Assembly: GCF_044359855.1 (NCBI RefSeq)
Contig: NZ_CP132291.1
Span: forward strand, 1,860,001-1,924,000
DNA length: 64,000 nt
Direction: 5' to 3'
From: Rummeliibacillus pycnus_A
GTDB taxonomy: Bacteria; Bacillota; Bacilli; Bacillales_A; Planococcaceae
Shown here: in pieces, positions 1 through 7,607 of the stretch
Numbering within the stretch: position 1 is the first letter of the stretch
Layout of the letters: each line of letters begins with the position of its first letter
The notes under the pieces: generated by a model
Database searches by the model: none
The model's input: the letters and a program-made list of their open reading frames with translations, nothing else
Told to the model about the DNA's origin: nothing
Position numbers and translations under genes: made by a program

Positions 1-1
1 T

Positions 2-250
2 ACTCGTATAGCAAAAACAATTCCGGGTGTAACAGAAATAACTGAAATGGATGCTGTTATGGTAGGGGAAGATTTTGCTTACTATGTTGAGAAAATCCCC
101 GGTACGTTCTTCTTTACGGGAGCTAAACCGAAAGAAGGTACTGTATACCCTCATCATCATGCAAAATTTGATTTTGCCGAAGAAGCCATGCTAGTTGCTG
201 CTAAAACACTTGGTACAGCTGCAATCCTTTATCATAATAAAGACGAATGA
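2..250 (+). CDS. M20 family amidohydrolase/aminoacylase, C-terminal fragment (YhaA-like)
   Basis: Only the last 82 codons are in the window; the reading frame is open from base 2 and the gene starts upstream. The segment carries the M20 C-terminal signature: a GEDFAYY motif (the Glu/Asp region that supplies a metal ligand in this family), a PGTFFFTG strand, and a His-His-His-Ala-Lys-Phe-Asp stretch matching the usual 'HHPKFDFDE' metal-ligand segment. These enzymes are dinuclear-metal hydrolases that remove acyl groups from amino acids or related amides in the cytosol. Position next to ecsAB fits B. subtilis yhaA. The substrate cannot be read from this fragment. A hairpin terminator follows directly. 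Confidence 0.85.
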   Translation, partial: TRIAKTIPGVTEITEMDAVMVGEDFAYYVEKIPGTFFFTGAKPKEGTVYPHHHAKFDFAEEAMLVAAKTLGTAAILYHNKDE

Positions 251-255
251 AAAAC

Positions 256-296
256 AATAAGCTATGCATGATAATTTAATCACGCATAGCTTATTT
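256..296. terminator. Bidirectional intrinsic terminator
   Basis: A 15-base stem (256-270 with 281-295, one mismatch) encloses a 10-base A/T loop and is flanked by A-rich sequence on the left and TTTT on the right. It separates the convergent amidohydrolase and EamA genes and can serve both strands. Confidence 0.8.
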
Positions 297-297
297 T

Positions 298-1164
298 CTA
301 TTGTCTATTAATAATAAAAATACTTAGTAATATTAGGATCAAACCAACAACTAGAGACCACGTAAAGGGTTCTCCTAAAAAGATTGTTCCAATTGCTACT
401 GCCATAAGTGGTACTAAAAACGTTGCTGCTCCTACTTTACTAGCATCTCCAGAGCCCATCAATTTAAAGTAAAGTGCTGTTGCAACCGTTACAGCTAAAA
501 CACATGCAAATGCAAGGCAAAGAATAAAAGTACCGTTCCATTCAATGGCAGAAATATCTTCTGTTACTAAACCTGCCGCTCCTAAAGCTAAACCACCAAT
601 AATATTTTGAATAGCTACTAACCATAAACCATGTACTAGATTAGCAGTTTTTCGAACATAGACTACTCCAAGCGCCCAACCAATTGATGTAATCAAAGCT
701 AAAAATACACCTAAGAGTGAGATATGTCCTGTAAAACTTTCAAAACTAACAACTACAACTCCTAAAAAGCCGAGCAACATCCCTGAAATTTTTGATTTCG
801 TTAATGATTCTTTTAACCACAGCCATGCAAGTAAAACAACAAGAACTGGCTGTAAATAGACAATGACCGAAAATAGCCCAGAAGGTAAAAATTGTAATCC
901 TATAATCTGAACTCCTTGGAATATAACTGTATTAAATAAAGCTACGATAAAGTATATGTACCAATTTCGCTTCCATTCGATTTGTTTCCATTGTGGTAAT
1001 AGAAAAAGGGATAGCAATATTCCCCCAATAAAAGCTCGCAATCCTCCAAATAGTAAGGGAGGCGTATAATTTAAAGCTATTTTATAAATTGGCCAACTAA
1101 AACCCCATATTGCTACTACAGCAATAATGTATACAAGCGTTTTCTTTTTTGACATCTTCTCCAT
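298..1164 (-). CDS. EamA/DMT-superfamily membrane transporter
   Basis: A 288-residue, very hydrophobic protein with about ten predicted membrane helices, organised as two EamA repeats of about 140 residues. The second repeat starts near 'GVFLALITSIGWALGVVYVRK'. These carriers export or exchange small metabolites across the cytoplasmic membrane; the substrate cannot be inferred. The start at 1164 is supported by AAAGGGG seven bases upstream; the next Met (MSKKK) has a Shine-Dalgarno sequence abutting it. It lies 37 bp downstream of the luciferase-like monooxygenase gene, with no terminator between, so the two are probably co-transcribed and may share control by the ArsR-type repressor. Confidence 0.85.
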   Translation of the reverse strand: MEKMSKKKTLVYIIAVVAIWGFSWPIYKIALNYTPPLLFGGLRAFIGGILLSLFLLPQWKQIEWKRNWYIYFIVALFNTVIFQGVQIIGLQFLPSGLFSVIVYLQPVLVVLLAWLWLKESLTKSKISGMLLGFLGVVVVSFESFTGHISLLGVFLALITSIGWALGVVYVRKTANLVHGLWLVAIQNIIGGLALGAAGLVTEDISAIEWNGTFILCLAFACVLAVTVATALYFKLMGSGDASKVGAATFLVPLMAVAIGTIFLGEPFTWSLVVGLILILLSIFIINRQ

Positions 1165-1201
1165 AAAGTATCCCCTTTGTTGTTAAATGTGTGATTATTA
1201 T

Positions 1202-2212
1202 TTATCCTTCTTTTATTGCTGAAGATAAAATTTCATATGAACGTATACGAGCCTCGGGATCATAGATATGTGAGCAAGCCATAATCTCATCAACACCTGT
1301 TTCTGCTACAAATTCATCCAAATCATGTGCAATCGTATGTTGATCACCAATAAATGAATAATGGAGAGATTGCATAACCGCTCTCTTTTCAGATTGTGAC
1401 CAATAGTTGTCTAAATCTTCAACTGGTGGTTGTAACTGATTTTTTGCACCACGAACTACATTCAAAAAGTACAGATATAAACTTGTCGCTGTTTTTTGTG
1501 CTTCCTCATTCGTATCAGCAGCAATTACATTAACACAAGCAATCGTATAAGGTTCTTTCAACTGTTCAGATGGTTGGAAAGAATCACGATACATACGGAG
1601 GGCATCTTGCAAATACGTTGGTGCAAAATGACTCGCAAATGCATATGGTAATCCGAGCATTCCTGCAAGTCTAGCACTAAATAAGCTTGATCCAAGTAGG
1701 TAAAGCGGAACATTTGAACCTTCACCTGGATATGCATGTACATGTCCATCTGGATTGTCACTTAAATATTGTTGCAATTCTAATACATTTTGCGGAAAAT
1801 CTTCACCTGAACCTTGTAAGTTACGACGAAGTGCTTGAGCTGTAATTGGATCTGTTCCAGGTGCTCGCCCTAATCCTAAATCAATACGCCCAGGATATAG
1901 AGCATCCAATGTACCAAATTGTTCTGCAATCACTAGAGGTACATGATTGGGAAGCATAACCCCGCCTGAACCTACTCGAATTTTCTCTGTCCCCTGTGCA
2001 ATATGGCTGATTAAAAGAGATGTAGCTGAACTAGCAATACTCGGACTATTATGATGTTCTGCAAACCAATAACGTTTATAACCAATCTTTTCTACATTTT
2101 GTGCAAGCTCCAAACTATTTTGAAACGAATAAGATGCGTCACGACCTTTTAATACTGCAACTAAATCCAATACAGAAAGTTCGATATTCTTCAAATTTTT
2201 TTGATTCCCCAT
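1202..2212 (-). CDS. LLM-class flavin-dependent oxidoreductase (luciferase-like)
   Basis: A 336-residue bacterial luciferase-like monooxygenase with a TIM-barrel fold. It has the typical start 'LSVLDLVAV', an AEHHN motif near residue 51, GSGGVMLPNHVPL near residue 80, and the GRIDLGLGRAPGTD segment near residue 110 that shapes the reduced-flavin pocket. It resembles the MsnO8/YceB-type subgroup. Such enzymes use FMNH2 and oxygen to oxidise small organic substrates in the cytosol; the substrate is unknown. AAAGGAGAG precedes the ATG. Its promoter carries the same inverted repeat as that of the ArsR-type gene upstream, which suggests repression by that regulator. Confidence 0.88.
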   Translation of the reverse strand: MGNQKNLKNIELSVLDLVAVLKGRDASYSFQNSLELAQNVEKIGYKRYWFAEHHNSPSIASSATSLLISHIAQGTEKIRVGSGGVMLPNHVPLVIAEQFGTLDALYPGRIDLGLGRAPGTDPITAQALRRNLQGSGEDFPQNVLELQQYLSDNPDGHVHAYPGEGSNVPLYLLGSSLFSARLAGMLGLPYAFASHFAPTYLQDALRMYRDSFQPSEQLKEPYTIACVNVIAADTNEEAQKTATSLYLYFLNVVRGAKNQLQPPVEDLDNYWSQSEKRAVMQSLHYSFIGDQHTIAHDLDEFVAETGVDEIMACSHIYDPEARIRSYEILSSAIKEG

Positions 2213-2237
2213 ATTTCTTACTCTCCTTTAATAAATC

Positions 2238-2260
2238 GTTATATCTAAATATATAGATAC
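2238..2260 (-). promoter_or_regulatory. ArsR-type operator in the monooxygenase promoter
   Basis: On the minus strand a TATCTA-N6-TAGATA inverted repeat (arms 2242-2247 and 2254-2259) lies immediately upstream of, and overlapping, a TATAAC -10-like element (2243-2238). Arm sequence, 6-bp gap and position relative to the -10 match the site before the ArsR gene. The -35 region is poor, so an activator or low basal activity is possible. Confidence 0.6.
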
Positions 2261-2275
2261 GATAGTTTGAGAAAA

Positions 2276-2302
2276 AGGCGGAAAAACATTTACAAACCGC
2301 CT
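2276..2302 (-). terminator. Terminator of the ArsR-type gene
   Basis: Read on the minus strand, AGGCGG and CCGCCT (2302-2297 and 2281-2276) form a six-pair GC-rich stem followed by TTTTTCTC. The stem overlaps the stop codon of the regulator, so the regulator is probably transcribed on its own and the monooxygenase from its own promoter. Confidence 0.65.
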
Positions 2303-2612
2303 ATAAATCCTTTTGAATATACTCACTAAATTCCTTAATGACTTTTTCATTTCTTCTATAATATGTCCATTTACCGATACGCTTTGTCTCCAGCAATCCA
2401 GCATTTTGCATCATGTTCAAATAGCTTGAGATCACAGACTGAACAAGCTCTGCTTTATCACGAATACTACCCACGCATACACCTCCATCAAAATGATCAC
2501 TCTCTGACAGATGCTGTTGATGGACAAAATGTTGCTCAGGATCTTTGAGCCACTCCAAAATCATCAATCTTTTTTCATTTGATAACGCCTTAAAAATTAG
2601 TATAGGTTCCAT
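2301..2612 (-). CDS. ArsR-family transcriptional repressor
   Basis: A 103-residue winged-helix protein of normal ArsR length. The recognition segment lies around residues 55-75 (Val-Gln-Ser-Val-Ile-Ser-Ser-Tyr-Leu) and the wing near 'RIGKWTYYRRN'. The usual metal-binding ELCVCDL motif is not conserved: one cysteine remains in GGVCVGSI, so this is not an obvious metal sensor and may respond to a small molecule or oxidation. No Shine-Dalgarno sequence is visible. The -10 box ends about seven bases before the ATG, so the transcript may be leaderless. Its promoter holds an inverted repeat shared with the monooxygenase promoter, consistent with autoregulation and control of the neighbouring genes. 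Confidence 0.85.
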   Translation of the reverse strand: MEPILIFKALSNEKRLMILEWLKDPEQHFVHQQHLSESDHFDGGVCVGSIRDKAELVQSVISSYLNMMQNAGLLETKRIGKWTYYRRNEKVIKEFSEYIQKDL

Positions 2613-2618
2613 AATGCC

Positions 2619-2646
2619 ATTATATCTATTTTTCTAGATGTATCAA
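2619..2646 (-). promoter_or_regulatory. Promoter with embedded ArsR operator
   Basis: On the minus strand TTGATA (2646-2641), a 16-bp spacer and TATAAT (2624-2619) form a good sigma-A promoter. The spacer is almost entirely the inverted repeat ACATCTA-N6-TAGATAT, so a bound dimer would block RNA polymerase. The expected start point falls on or next to the ATG at 2612. Confidence 0.65.
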
Positions 2647-2711
2647 TCATTTTGCTTTTCTATGTTTTTTAATAAGGTTCTAGCTCAAATGTCGGGCTAA
2701 GACTTTCAAAT

Positions 2712-2747
2712 ATAAAAAACCGACTAATCTCGTTAAGAAATTAGTCG
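2712..2747 (-). terminator. Terminator after ecsB
   Basis: CGACTAAT (2721-2728) pairs with ATTAGTCG (2740-2747). On the minus strand the stem is followed by GGTTTTTTATA. It ends the ecsAB unit, so no ecsC gene follows here. Confidence 0.8.
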
Positions 2748-2755
2748 ATTCATGA

Positions 2756-3937
2756 TTATTTACTTAAACGTAGCGTTAACTCCCCTACGATTAATACAAT
2801 TAAACCTTGTACATAGAAGTATGGTGTTCCAATACCAGCAAGCAACACAATCACCGCTTGGACAATTATAGTGTAGCGAACAACTTTCACTGTTGCTTTT
2901 TTACGCGAATTCTCAGGCAAAGGATATAGCATGTCCATTCGGAAATCAGTTGATGTTGTTAATGCTTGCTTCAATTGAATGGCTGTTGCAAATGCAAGAG
3001 CTGCTGCAACCACACCAATAGCAACTGGAATATGGATAAATGCTGCCGCTAATGCAGAAATAATTGTTAAACGTAGCCATAAATAAAAATGGTCATCCGT
3101 ACGAACAAAAGAACGAAAAACTAAGTATTCTTGTGTATTTTGTTTTGCATAAGGGATTAATTTATAAACCCAATCTAGCCATACTCGGCGTTTAATACTA
3201 CCATGAATATTCGGAACATCTGTAAAATAATTAGCAAATCGATAAATTCCCATCATTCGATTTTCTTCTAATCGAACAAAATGGTCGTAAGGGAATGGTG
3301 TTTCTTGTAATTTCTTTTTCCAGAACATTGGATAAGAAAAGATAATTAATATCATAATAATGATTGGAATGAATTGCACATACAAAATAGATGCAATAAG
3401 CACAAACGAACATACCATTCGAACAATACGGTCCATCCATACATTATGGCCCTTATAAGCCCATCTGTACGAAAATTCACTATGAATATTCCACCATTTA
3501 AGTAAGATTGCAGCGACCAATCCAACCATTATGGTTGATGGCTGAAGCCCCGCTACTTGACGAAGCATTGGCCACGTCACCATATAAAGTAAAATAACTA
3601 TTATAATTTGGGAACCAAAAGTATATTTTAATGCTTTATTAAAATACTCAGGTAATTTCGTTTCAAGGGGAAGCAAATATACCTCGTCCGGTTTTCGAAC
3701 AAGTGTAACAGGACGACTGAAGCCTAGAAAAATACCGATTATGGCCGCCGTTAACCAAATTGCTGGAAAATCACTTGATGCAATTTTTAGCCATTGACTA
3801 TATTGATAACCAGCTGCTCCAAGAACAAACATGATCACAATGGCTAAATGTCCCGTAAAGACGAAGCGCATATATTTTTGAACTTCGCCCATATAATGGG
3901 TAAACCTCGTACGCCAAACATCATGCAGGCTATTCAT
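2756..3937 (-). CDS. ecsB: ABC transporter membrane subunit EcsB
   Basis: A 393-residue integral membrane protein, close to the 408 residues of B. subtilis EcsB. Several hydrophobic segments form an N-terminal pair, a central cluster and a C-terminal group. It opens with a typical cytosolic 'LHDVWRTRFTHY' leader. EcsB is the permease of the EcsAB exporter, which in B. subtilis affects protein secretion, competence and intramembrane proteolysis through RasP; the exported substrate is not settled, though peptide export is a recurring idea. The gene overlaps ecsA by 8 bp (ATGAATAG), so translation is coupled. Unlike B. subtilis, no ecsC follows: a strong terminator comes immediately. Confidence 0.9.
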   Translation of the reverse strand: MNSLHDVWRTRFTHYMGEVQKYMRFVFTGHLAIVIMFVLGAAGYQYSQWLKIASSDFPAIWLTAAIIGIFLGFSRPVTLVRKPDEVYLLPLETKLPEYFNKALKYTFGSQIIIVILLYMVTWPMLRQVAGLQPSTIMVGLVAAILLKWWNIHSEFSYRWAYKGHNVWMDRIVRMVCSFVLIASILYVQFIPIIIMILIIFSYPMFWKKKLQETPFPYDHFVRLEENRMMGIYRFANYFTDVPNIHGSIKRRVWLDWVYKLIPYAKQNTQEYLVFRSFVRTDDHFYLWLRLTIISALAAAFIHIPVAIGVVAAALAFATAIQLKQALTTSTDFRMDMLYPLPENSRKKATVKVVRYTIIVQAVIVLLAGIGTPYFYVQGLIVLIVGELTLRLSK

Positions 3938-4670
3938 CGTCTTGCTCCTTTGTCATCGCAATATATAAATCATCAAGGGTTGCATTTGGCATGTTGAATG
4001 TTCGGCGTAAATCATCCATCGTACCATATGCACGCAAACGACCATTATGCAATAAAAGGATTTTATCGCAATGCTTTTCCGCTGTTGCTAAAACATGCGT
4101 TGACATTAAAATAGATGCGCCTTCTTTTTTCTTTTCATCCATTTGATCTAATAATGATTGAATCGCTAATGGATCTAGCCCTAAAAACGGCTCGTCTATA
4201 ATATATAAAGAAGGATTTACTAAGAAGGCACACATAATCATTACTTTTTGGCGCATCCCTTTTGAAAAATGAGATGGAAACCAATTTAAACGTTTTTCCA
4301 TTCTAAATTCTTTCAATAAAGGTGTTACTCGTTCTTCCAATGTTCCTAGATCAATTCCATAAGCCATTGCTGTTAACTCTAAATGTTCCTTTAGTGTAAG
4401 TTCATCATAAAGCACTGGCGTTTCTGGTATATAGGAGAAAGAAGATCGATATTGATCCATATTGTCCTTGATTGACACACCATTTAGTAAAATCTCTCCT
4501 TTTTGGGGTGTCATTAATCCAATAATATGTTTGATTGTGGTACTTTTACCGGCACCGTTTAAGCCAATTAATCCTACTAACTCCCCTGGTTCAATAGCAA
4601 AAGATAGATCATGAATAACAGGTTTTCGTGTATAACCACCTGTTATCGATTGTAATTCTAATACCGTCAT
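3930..4670 (-). CDS. ecsA: ABC transporter ATP-binding protein EcsA
   Basis: A 246-residue nucleotide-binding subunit (247 in B. subtilis). Visible motifs are Walker A GLNGAGKST near residue 37, the signature FSKGMRQKV near 135, Walker B LYIIDEP with the catalytic Glu near 157, and the switch histidine in STHV. It drives the EcsB membrane partner. AGGAGTTG lies ten bases before the ATG. It is divergent from hit across 104 bp, as in B. subtilis. Known links of EcsA to secretion fit nearby prsA and scoC. Confidence 0.93.
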   Translation of the reverse strand: MTVLELQSITGGYTRKPVIHDLSFAIEPGELVGLIGLNGAGKSTTIKHIIGLMTPQKGEILLNGVSIKDNMDQYRSSFSYIPETPVLYDELTLKEHLELTAMAYGIDLGTLEERVTPLLKEFRMEKRLNWFPSHFSKGMRQKVMIMCAFLVNPSLYIIDEPFLGLDPLAIQSLLDQMDEKKKEGASILMSTHVLATAEKHCDKILLLHNGRLRAYGTMDDLRRTFNMPNATLDDLYIAMTKEQDDE

Positions 4671-4774
4671 CCGAAGTCAACTCCTCTTCTTCTTACATTT
4701 TATCAAAAATTCCTCTTTCTAGCAGTTCCTATGTGGTAAAATGAATAGCAAAATAGTGAAAGGTGTGTTTTTTC

Positions 4775-5200
4775 ATGAGCGATTGTTTATTTTGCAAAAT
4801 TATCGACGGCTCTATTCCAAGTACAAAAATCTATGAAGATGAGTATGTCTATGCTTTTATGGATATCGGTCCATTAACAAAAGGGCATACGTTATTAATC
4901 CCAAAAGAGCATGTAGCGAATGTTTTTGAAATGTCCGAAGAAACAGCTGCTAATCTTTTTAAAGTCGCTCCTCGCATCGCGAATGCAATAAAAGATACAT
5001 TCAAACCAGCTGGTATGAATCTATTAAATAACAATGGTGCACCAGCCGGTCAAAGTGTATTCCATTTCCATTTGCACTTTATCCCAAGATATGATGAAAC
5101 AGATGGATATAAACCTACTTGGGTGACAAAACAAGACGAATTTACACCAGATATTTTAAATACTTTATCAGAAAAAATAAAAGCACAACTAAATAATTAA
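4775..5200 (+). CDS. hit: HIT-family nucleotide hydrolase (Hit)
   Basis: A 141-residue histidine-triad protein. The catalytic HFHLHFIPR motif (His-x-His-x-His) is near residue 95 and the N-terminal CLFCKIIDG, typical of Hint-like proteins, is intact. Such enzymes hydrolyse adenylated phosphoramidates and sulphates or aminoacyl-AMP in the cytosol. The ATG at 4775 is chosen because AAAGGTG lies nine bases upstream; an in-frame GTG at 4763 sits inside that ribosome binding site and is unlikely to be used. It is transcribed away from ecsA and has its own terminator. Confidence 0.92.
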   Translation: MSDCLFCKIIDGSIPSTKIYEDEYVYAFMDIGPLTKGHTLLIPKEHVANVFEMSEETAANLFKVAPRIANAIKDTFKPAGMNLLNNNGAPAGQSVFHFHLHFIPRYDETDGYKPTWVTKQDEFTPDILNTLSEKIKAQLNN

Positions 5201-5247
5201 CGGTGATTATTTCTTAAATTAACCTAGATTATTCACAATTTATTCAG

Positions 5248-5288
5248 AAAGGTATTCAAATCCGGTGTTATCGGATTTGAATGCCTTT
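5248..5288 (+). terminator. Terminator of hit
   Basis: A 17-bp stem (5248-5264 with 5272-5288, one G-U pair) with a seven-base loop has an A-rich left arm and a TTTT-rich right arm. It could act on both strands, but only hit needs it. Confidence 0.8.
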
Positions 5289-5338
5289 TGTTCTGTATGA
5301 GATAAATGAAAGAGCTCTTTCAACAATAAGTATAATAT

Positions 5339-5560
5339 CCGGTAGAATCCACTCGCTTTCAGCAGACGAACCATCGAGTCTTCTAGCTCGCTTAGCTAAA
5401 GGACACTGAAAAACTATTTGATTACTAATGTTTTTATTACAAATTTGCTATTGCATGAAGTGTAATCAGCTTCGCTTTCCGCGGGCGAACGAAGTGAGTA
5501 AGGAGGCTTTCTTGCTTGTCCGCGGAAAGGGAGCAGTTTCTATCCACAACCAATGATAAA
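5339..5560. repeat. GC-rich intergenic repeat, MITE-like copy A
   Basis: This stretch between hit and trpP holds no convincing gene. From 5399 it starts GGACACTGAAAAA, then GCATGAAGTGTAATCAGC, then TTCGCTTTCCGCGGG, matching the elements at 42871-43103 and 47218-47389 in the same order. Bases 5468-5537 form a large imperfect hairpin (CTTTCCGCGG/CCGCGGAAAG). A more degraded related block precedes it (5346-5397). The right end is eroded and no target duplication is clear. Confidence 0.6.
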
Positions 5561-5771
5561 CAGAAACTCATAAATTTATAGAATTCATGCCACATTAATA
5601 TAAAATACGGTTAATTTAAGTATAAATGATTAGTTCAATCTGTAATCATGAATAGTTTAGGTTTAGTAATATTTAGCAATAGCTTTGTTTAGATTAAACC
5701 CTCTTGCCTTTCAAACAATTAAACTGTAAAATCATTATAAGTTTTCGCTTTCGATCATGAGGATACGGAAG

Positions 5772-5814
5772 GAGAACAATAGTCGAGCTTAGGCAACTGA
5801 ATAGGAGAGATGAG
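5772..5814 (+). promoter_or_regulatory. TRAP-like (G/U)AG repeat leader over the trpP ribosome binding site
   Basis: The leader contains GAG or TAG triplets at 5772, 5780, 5785, 5790, 5802, 5807 and 5812. Two runs of three have the exact 5-base period (two-base spacers) expected for binding by the tryptophan-loaded TRAP ring. The second run covers the Shine-Dalgarno sequence AGGAGA and ends two bases before the ATG. In B. subtilis, TRAP represses trpP translation from such a site. The middle gap of 12 bases is longer than ideal. Confidence 0.6.
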
Positions 5815-5816
5815 AA

Positions 5817-6344
5817 ATGAATACGAAAAACTTAGTATTAATGGCATTACTTGTTGGTGTTGGAGCAGCACTATACGTTGTTATTCCAGGGATTAACGGA
5901 GGTATGAAGCCAGACTTCATGTTAACTATGATGTTTATCGGAATCCTACTATTCCCTAGAGTAAAAGAAGTATTTTTGCTTGCTATAACTACCGGAGTAA
6001 TTTCAGGACTGTTTTCTACATTCCCAGGTGGATTTGTACCAAATATTATCGATAAATTTGTCACAGCATTTGTTTTTTACGCAATCGTTGTTTTATTGAA
6101 AAAAGCATCTCAAAAAGTGGCAGTATCAGCAGTCCTTGCTGGTATCGGTACAATAATCTCAGGAAGTGTATTTTTAGGTTCTGTAATATTAGTAACAGGT
6201 GCTGATATTCCTTTCGGCGCATTATTCTTAACAGTAGTATTACCTGCTGTAGCCATTAATATCGTAGCATTCATAATTATTTACCCAATTATTATGAATC
6301 TCGTAAAACGCTCTAAATTTACAACAGCTTTGAATCAGGCATAA
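5817..6344 (+). CDS. trpP: Tryptophan transporter TrpP
   Basis: A 175-residue membrane protein (172 in B. subtilis) with about five predicted helices and the TrpP/YhaG opening 'NTKNLVLMALLVGVGAALYVVIPGINGGMKPDFML'-like layout. It is an S-component-like carrier that imports tryptophan. The position upstream of ytxH and scoC matches B. subtilis. The ATG at 5817 overlaps a set of (G/U)AG triplets that would let TRAP block ribosome binding when tryptophan is abundant, which independently supports the call. Hairpins downstream end the unit. Confidence 0.88.
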   Translation: MNTKNLVLMALLVGVGAALYVVIPGINGGMKPDFMLTMMFIGILLFPRVKEVFLLAITTGVISGLFSTFPGGFVPNIIDKFVTAFVFYAIVVLLKKASQKVAVSAVLAGIGTIISGSVFLGSVILVTGADIPFGALFLTVVLPAVAINIVAFIIIYPIIMNLVKRSKFTTALNQA

Positions 6345-6354
6345 AGAACGGAGA

Positions 6355-6460
6355 AGTTGGCCCTAAAAGCTACTTTGGGTCAACTCTTTCACTTCATATA
6401 ATTAAATATCAAGAGATATCTCATAGATTGTTTCTCTAAATATGAGATATCTCATTTTAT
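6355..6460 (+). terminator. Two tandem hairpins ending trpP
   Basis: The first hairpin (6355-6363 with 6377-6385, one mismatch) is followed by CTTTC. The second is a perfect 12-bp pair (6413-6424 with 6442-6453), followed by ATTTTATTTTTT. The arms of the second are themselves palindromic (GAGATATCTC), so it could also be a protein site. Confidence 0.65.
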
Positions 6461-6527
6461 TTTTTTAAAAACATGTTTTAATATAGTAAATAGAGGAAAT
6501 ACATATAGTAAAAGGAGACTGAATATT

Positions 6528-6908
6528 ATGAAACCATCTGCATTTTTACTTGGTCTAACTTCCGGACTTCTAGGTGCTGCTGCTACAGTATTATTGACAA
6601 CACCACAATCAGGAAAAGAGTTACGATCATCCATAAAAACTACGAAAAACAAGGCAAATAACCAGATACAAGATTTAAAAAACCAATTTACAAATATTAA
6701 AAATTCCGTTAACAACATTAAAGTTGAAGTAAAAGAAACAATTCCTAAGTTTGTAGATGATGCTAAATTATCTGTAACCAACTGGCAGGAAGAAACAGCT
6801 CCTATACAAGAACAACTACAACAAGAAATCGAAGCTTTACAAAACTCTGTAGAGGAAATCCAACAACAAATGAATGCTTTTCAAAACAGAAAAGTAAAAA
6901 GCGAATAG
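6528..6908 (+). CDS. YtxH/YhaH-type general-stress small protein
   Basis: A 126-residue protein with one N-terminal hydrophobic segment (FLLGLTSGLLGAAATVLLTTP, residues 5-25), then the hallmark 'PQSGKELR' of the YtxH family, and an amphipathic, glutamine- and lysine-rich C-terminal half likely to form a coiled coil. It is anchored in the membrane with a cytosolic tail; the function is unknown, and relatives in B. subtilis are stress-induced. AAAGGAGA precedes the ATG. It lies between trpP and scoC, as yhaH does in B. subtilis. Confidence 0.82.
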   Translation: MKPSAFLLGLTSGLLGAAATVLLTTPQSGKELRSSIKTTKNKANNQIQDLKNQFTNIKNSVNNIKVEVKETIPKFVDDAKLSVTNWQEETAPIQEQLQQEIEALQNSVEEIQQQMNAFQNRKVKSE

Positions 6909-7028
6909 ATTCTTTACAATATTAATATTATTACACTAAACTTTCCCTCTATAACATTTCTTTATTCTATTGTATATTTTTGTAAGGCAATGATATAATA
7001 TTAAGAAATTACGAAAGCGGTGATAGTT

Positions 7029-7544
7029 ATGTCCGAAGAATTAATTGCGGCTAAAGAAGCCATGCTCTATTCACAACGTATTGCTCAATTATCTAAAGCT
7101 CTCTGGAAAGCCGTAGAAAAAGATTGGCAATCATGGATTAAGCCATATGATTTGAATATAAACGAACACCATGTATTACTTATTGCCAATAATTTAAAGG
7201 GTGCTTCCATCTCTGATATTGCCAAGTTCGGAGTGATGCATGTATCAACAGCTTTTAATTTTTCAAAAAATTTAGAAGAACGCGGCTTGCTATCATTCTC
7301 TAAGCGTGATGATGATAAAAGAAATACATACGTTGAGCTCACCGAGAAAGGTCAATCATTACTTTTAGAGCTTTATGAAAACTTTAACCAAACTAAACAT
7401 AGTGTTGTTGAGGGTTCTGTACCTTTAAGAGAAATGTATGGCAGATTCCCACAATTTTTAGAATTAATCGCATTAATCCGGAATATATATGGTGATGATT
7501 TTATGGATATTTTTGAAGATTCCCTACGAAATATAGAAGACTAG
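7029..7544 (+). CDS. scoC: MarR-type transition-state regulator ScoC (Hpr)
   Basis: A 171-residue MarR-family protein. The winged helix covers residues about 45-110 (helix 'SISDIAKFGVMHVSTAFNFSKNLEERGLL', wing SKRDDDKRNTYVELT), followed by a C-terminal dimerisation helix with 'FPQFLELIALIRNIYGDDF', characteristic of Hpr. In B. subtilis ScoC represses extracellular protease and oligopeptide permease genes and affects sporulation, which is relevant because two opp operons lie in this window. The ATG at 7029 is preferred over an in-frame GTG at 7020, which overlaps the likely ribosome binding site GCGGTG. It is shorter at the C-terminus than the 203-residue B. subtilis protein. Confidence 0.9.
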   Translation: MSEELIAAKEAMLYSQRIAQLSKALWKAVEKDWQSWIKPYDLNINEHHVLLIANNLKGASISDIAKFGVMHVSTAFNFSKNLEERGLLSFSKRDDDKRNTYVELTEKGQSLLLELYENFNQTKHSVVEGSVPLREMYGRFPQFLELIALIRNIYGDDFMDIFEDSLRNIED

Positions 7545-7546
7545 TT

Positions 7547-7607
7547 AGACGTATCAACTCCAAATACTGCCCTAATGCATTTTTGGTGTTGATACGTCTT
7601 TTATTTT
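7547..7607 (+). terminator. Terminator of scoC
   Basis: A perfect 12-bp stem, AGACGTATCAAC (7547-7558) with GTTGATACGTCT (7588-7599), is followed by TTTATTTT. The loop is long (29 bases). No gene is seen from 7600 to 7829. Confidence 0.75.
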
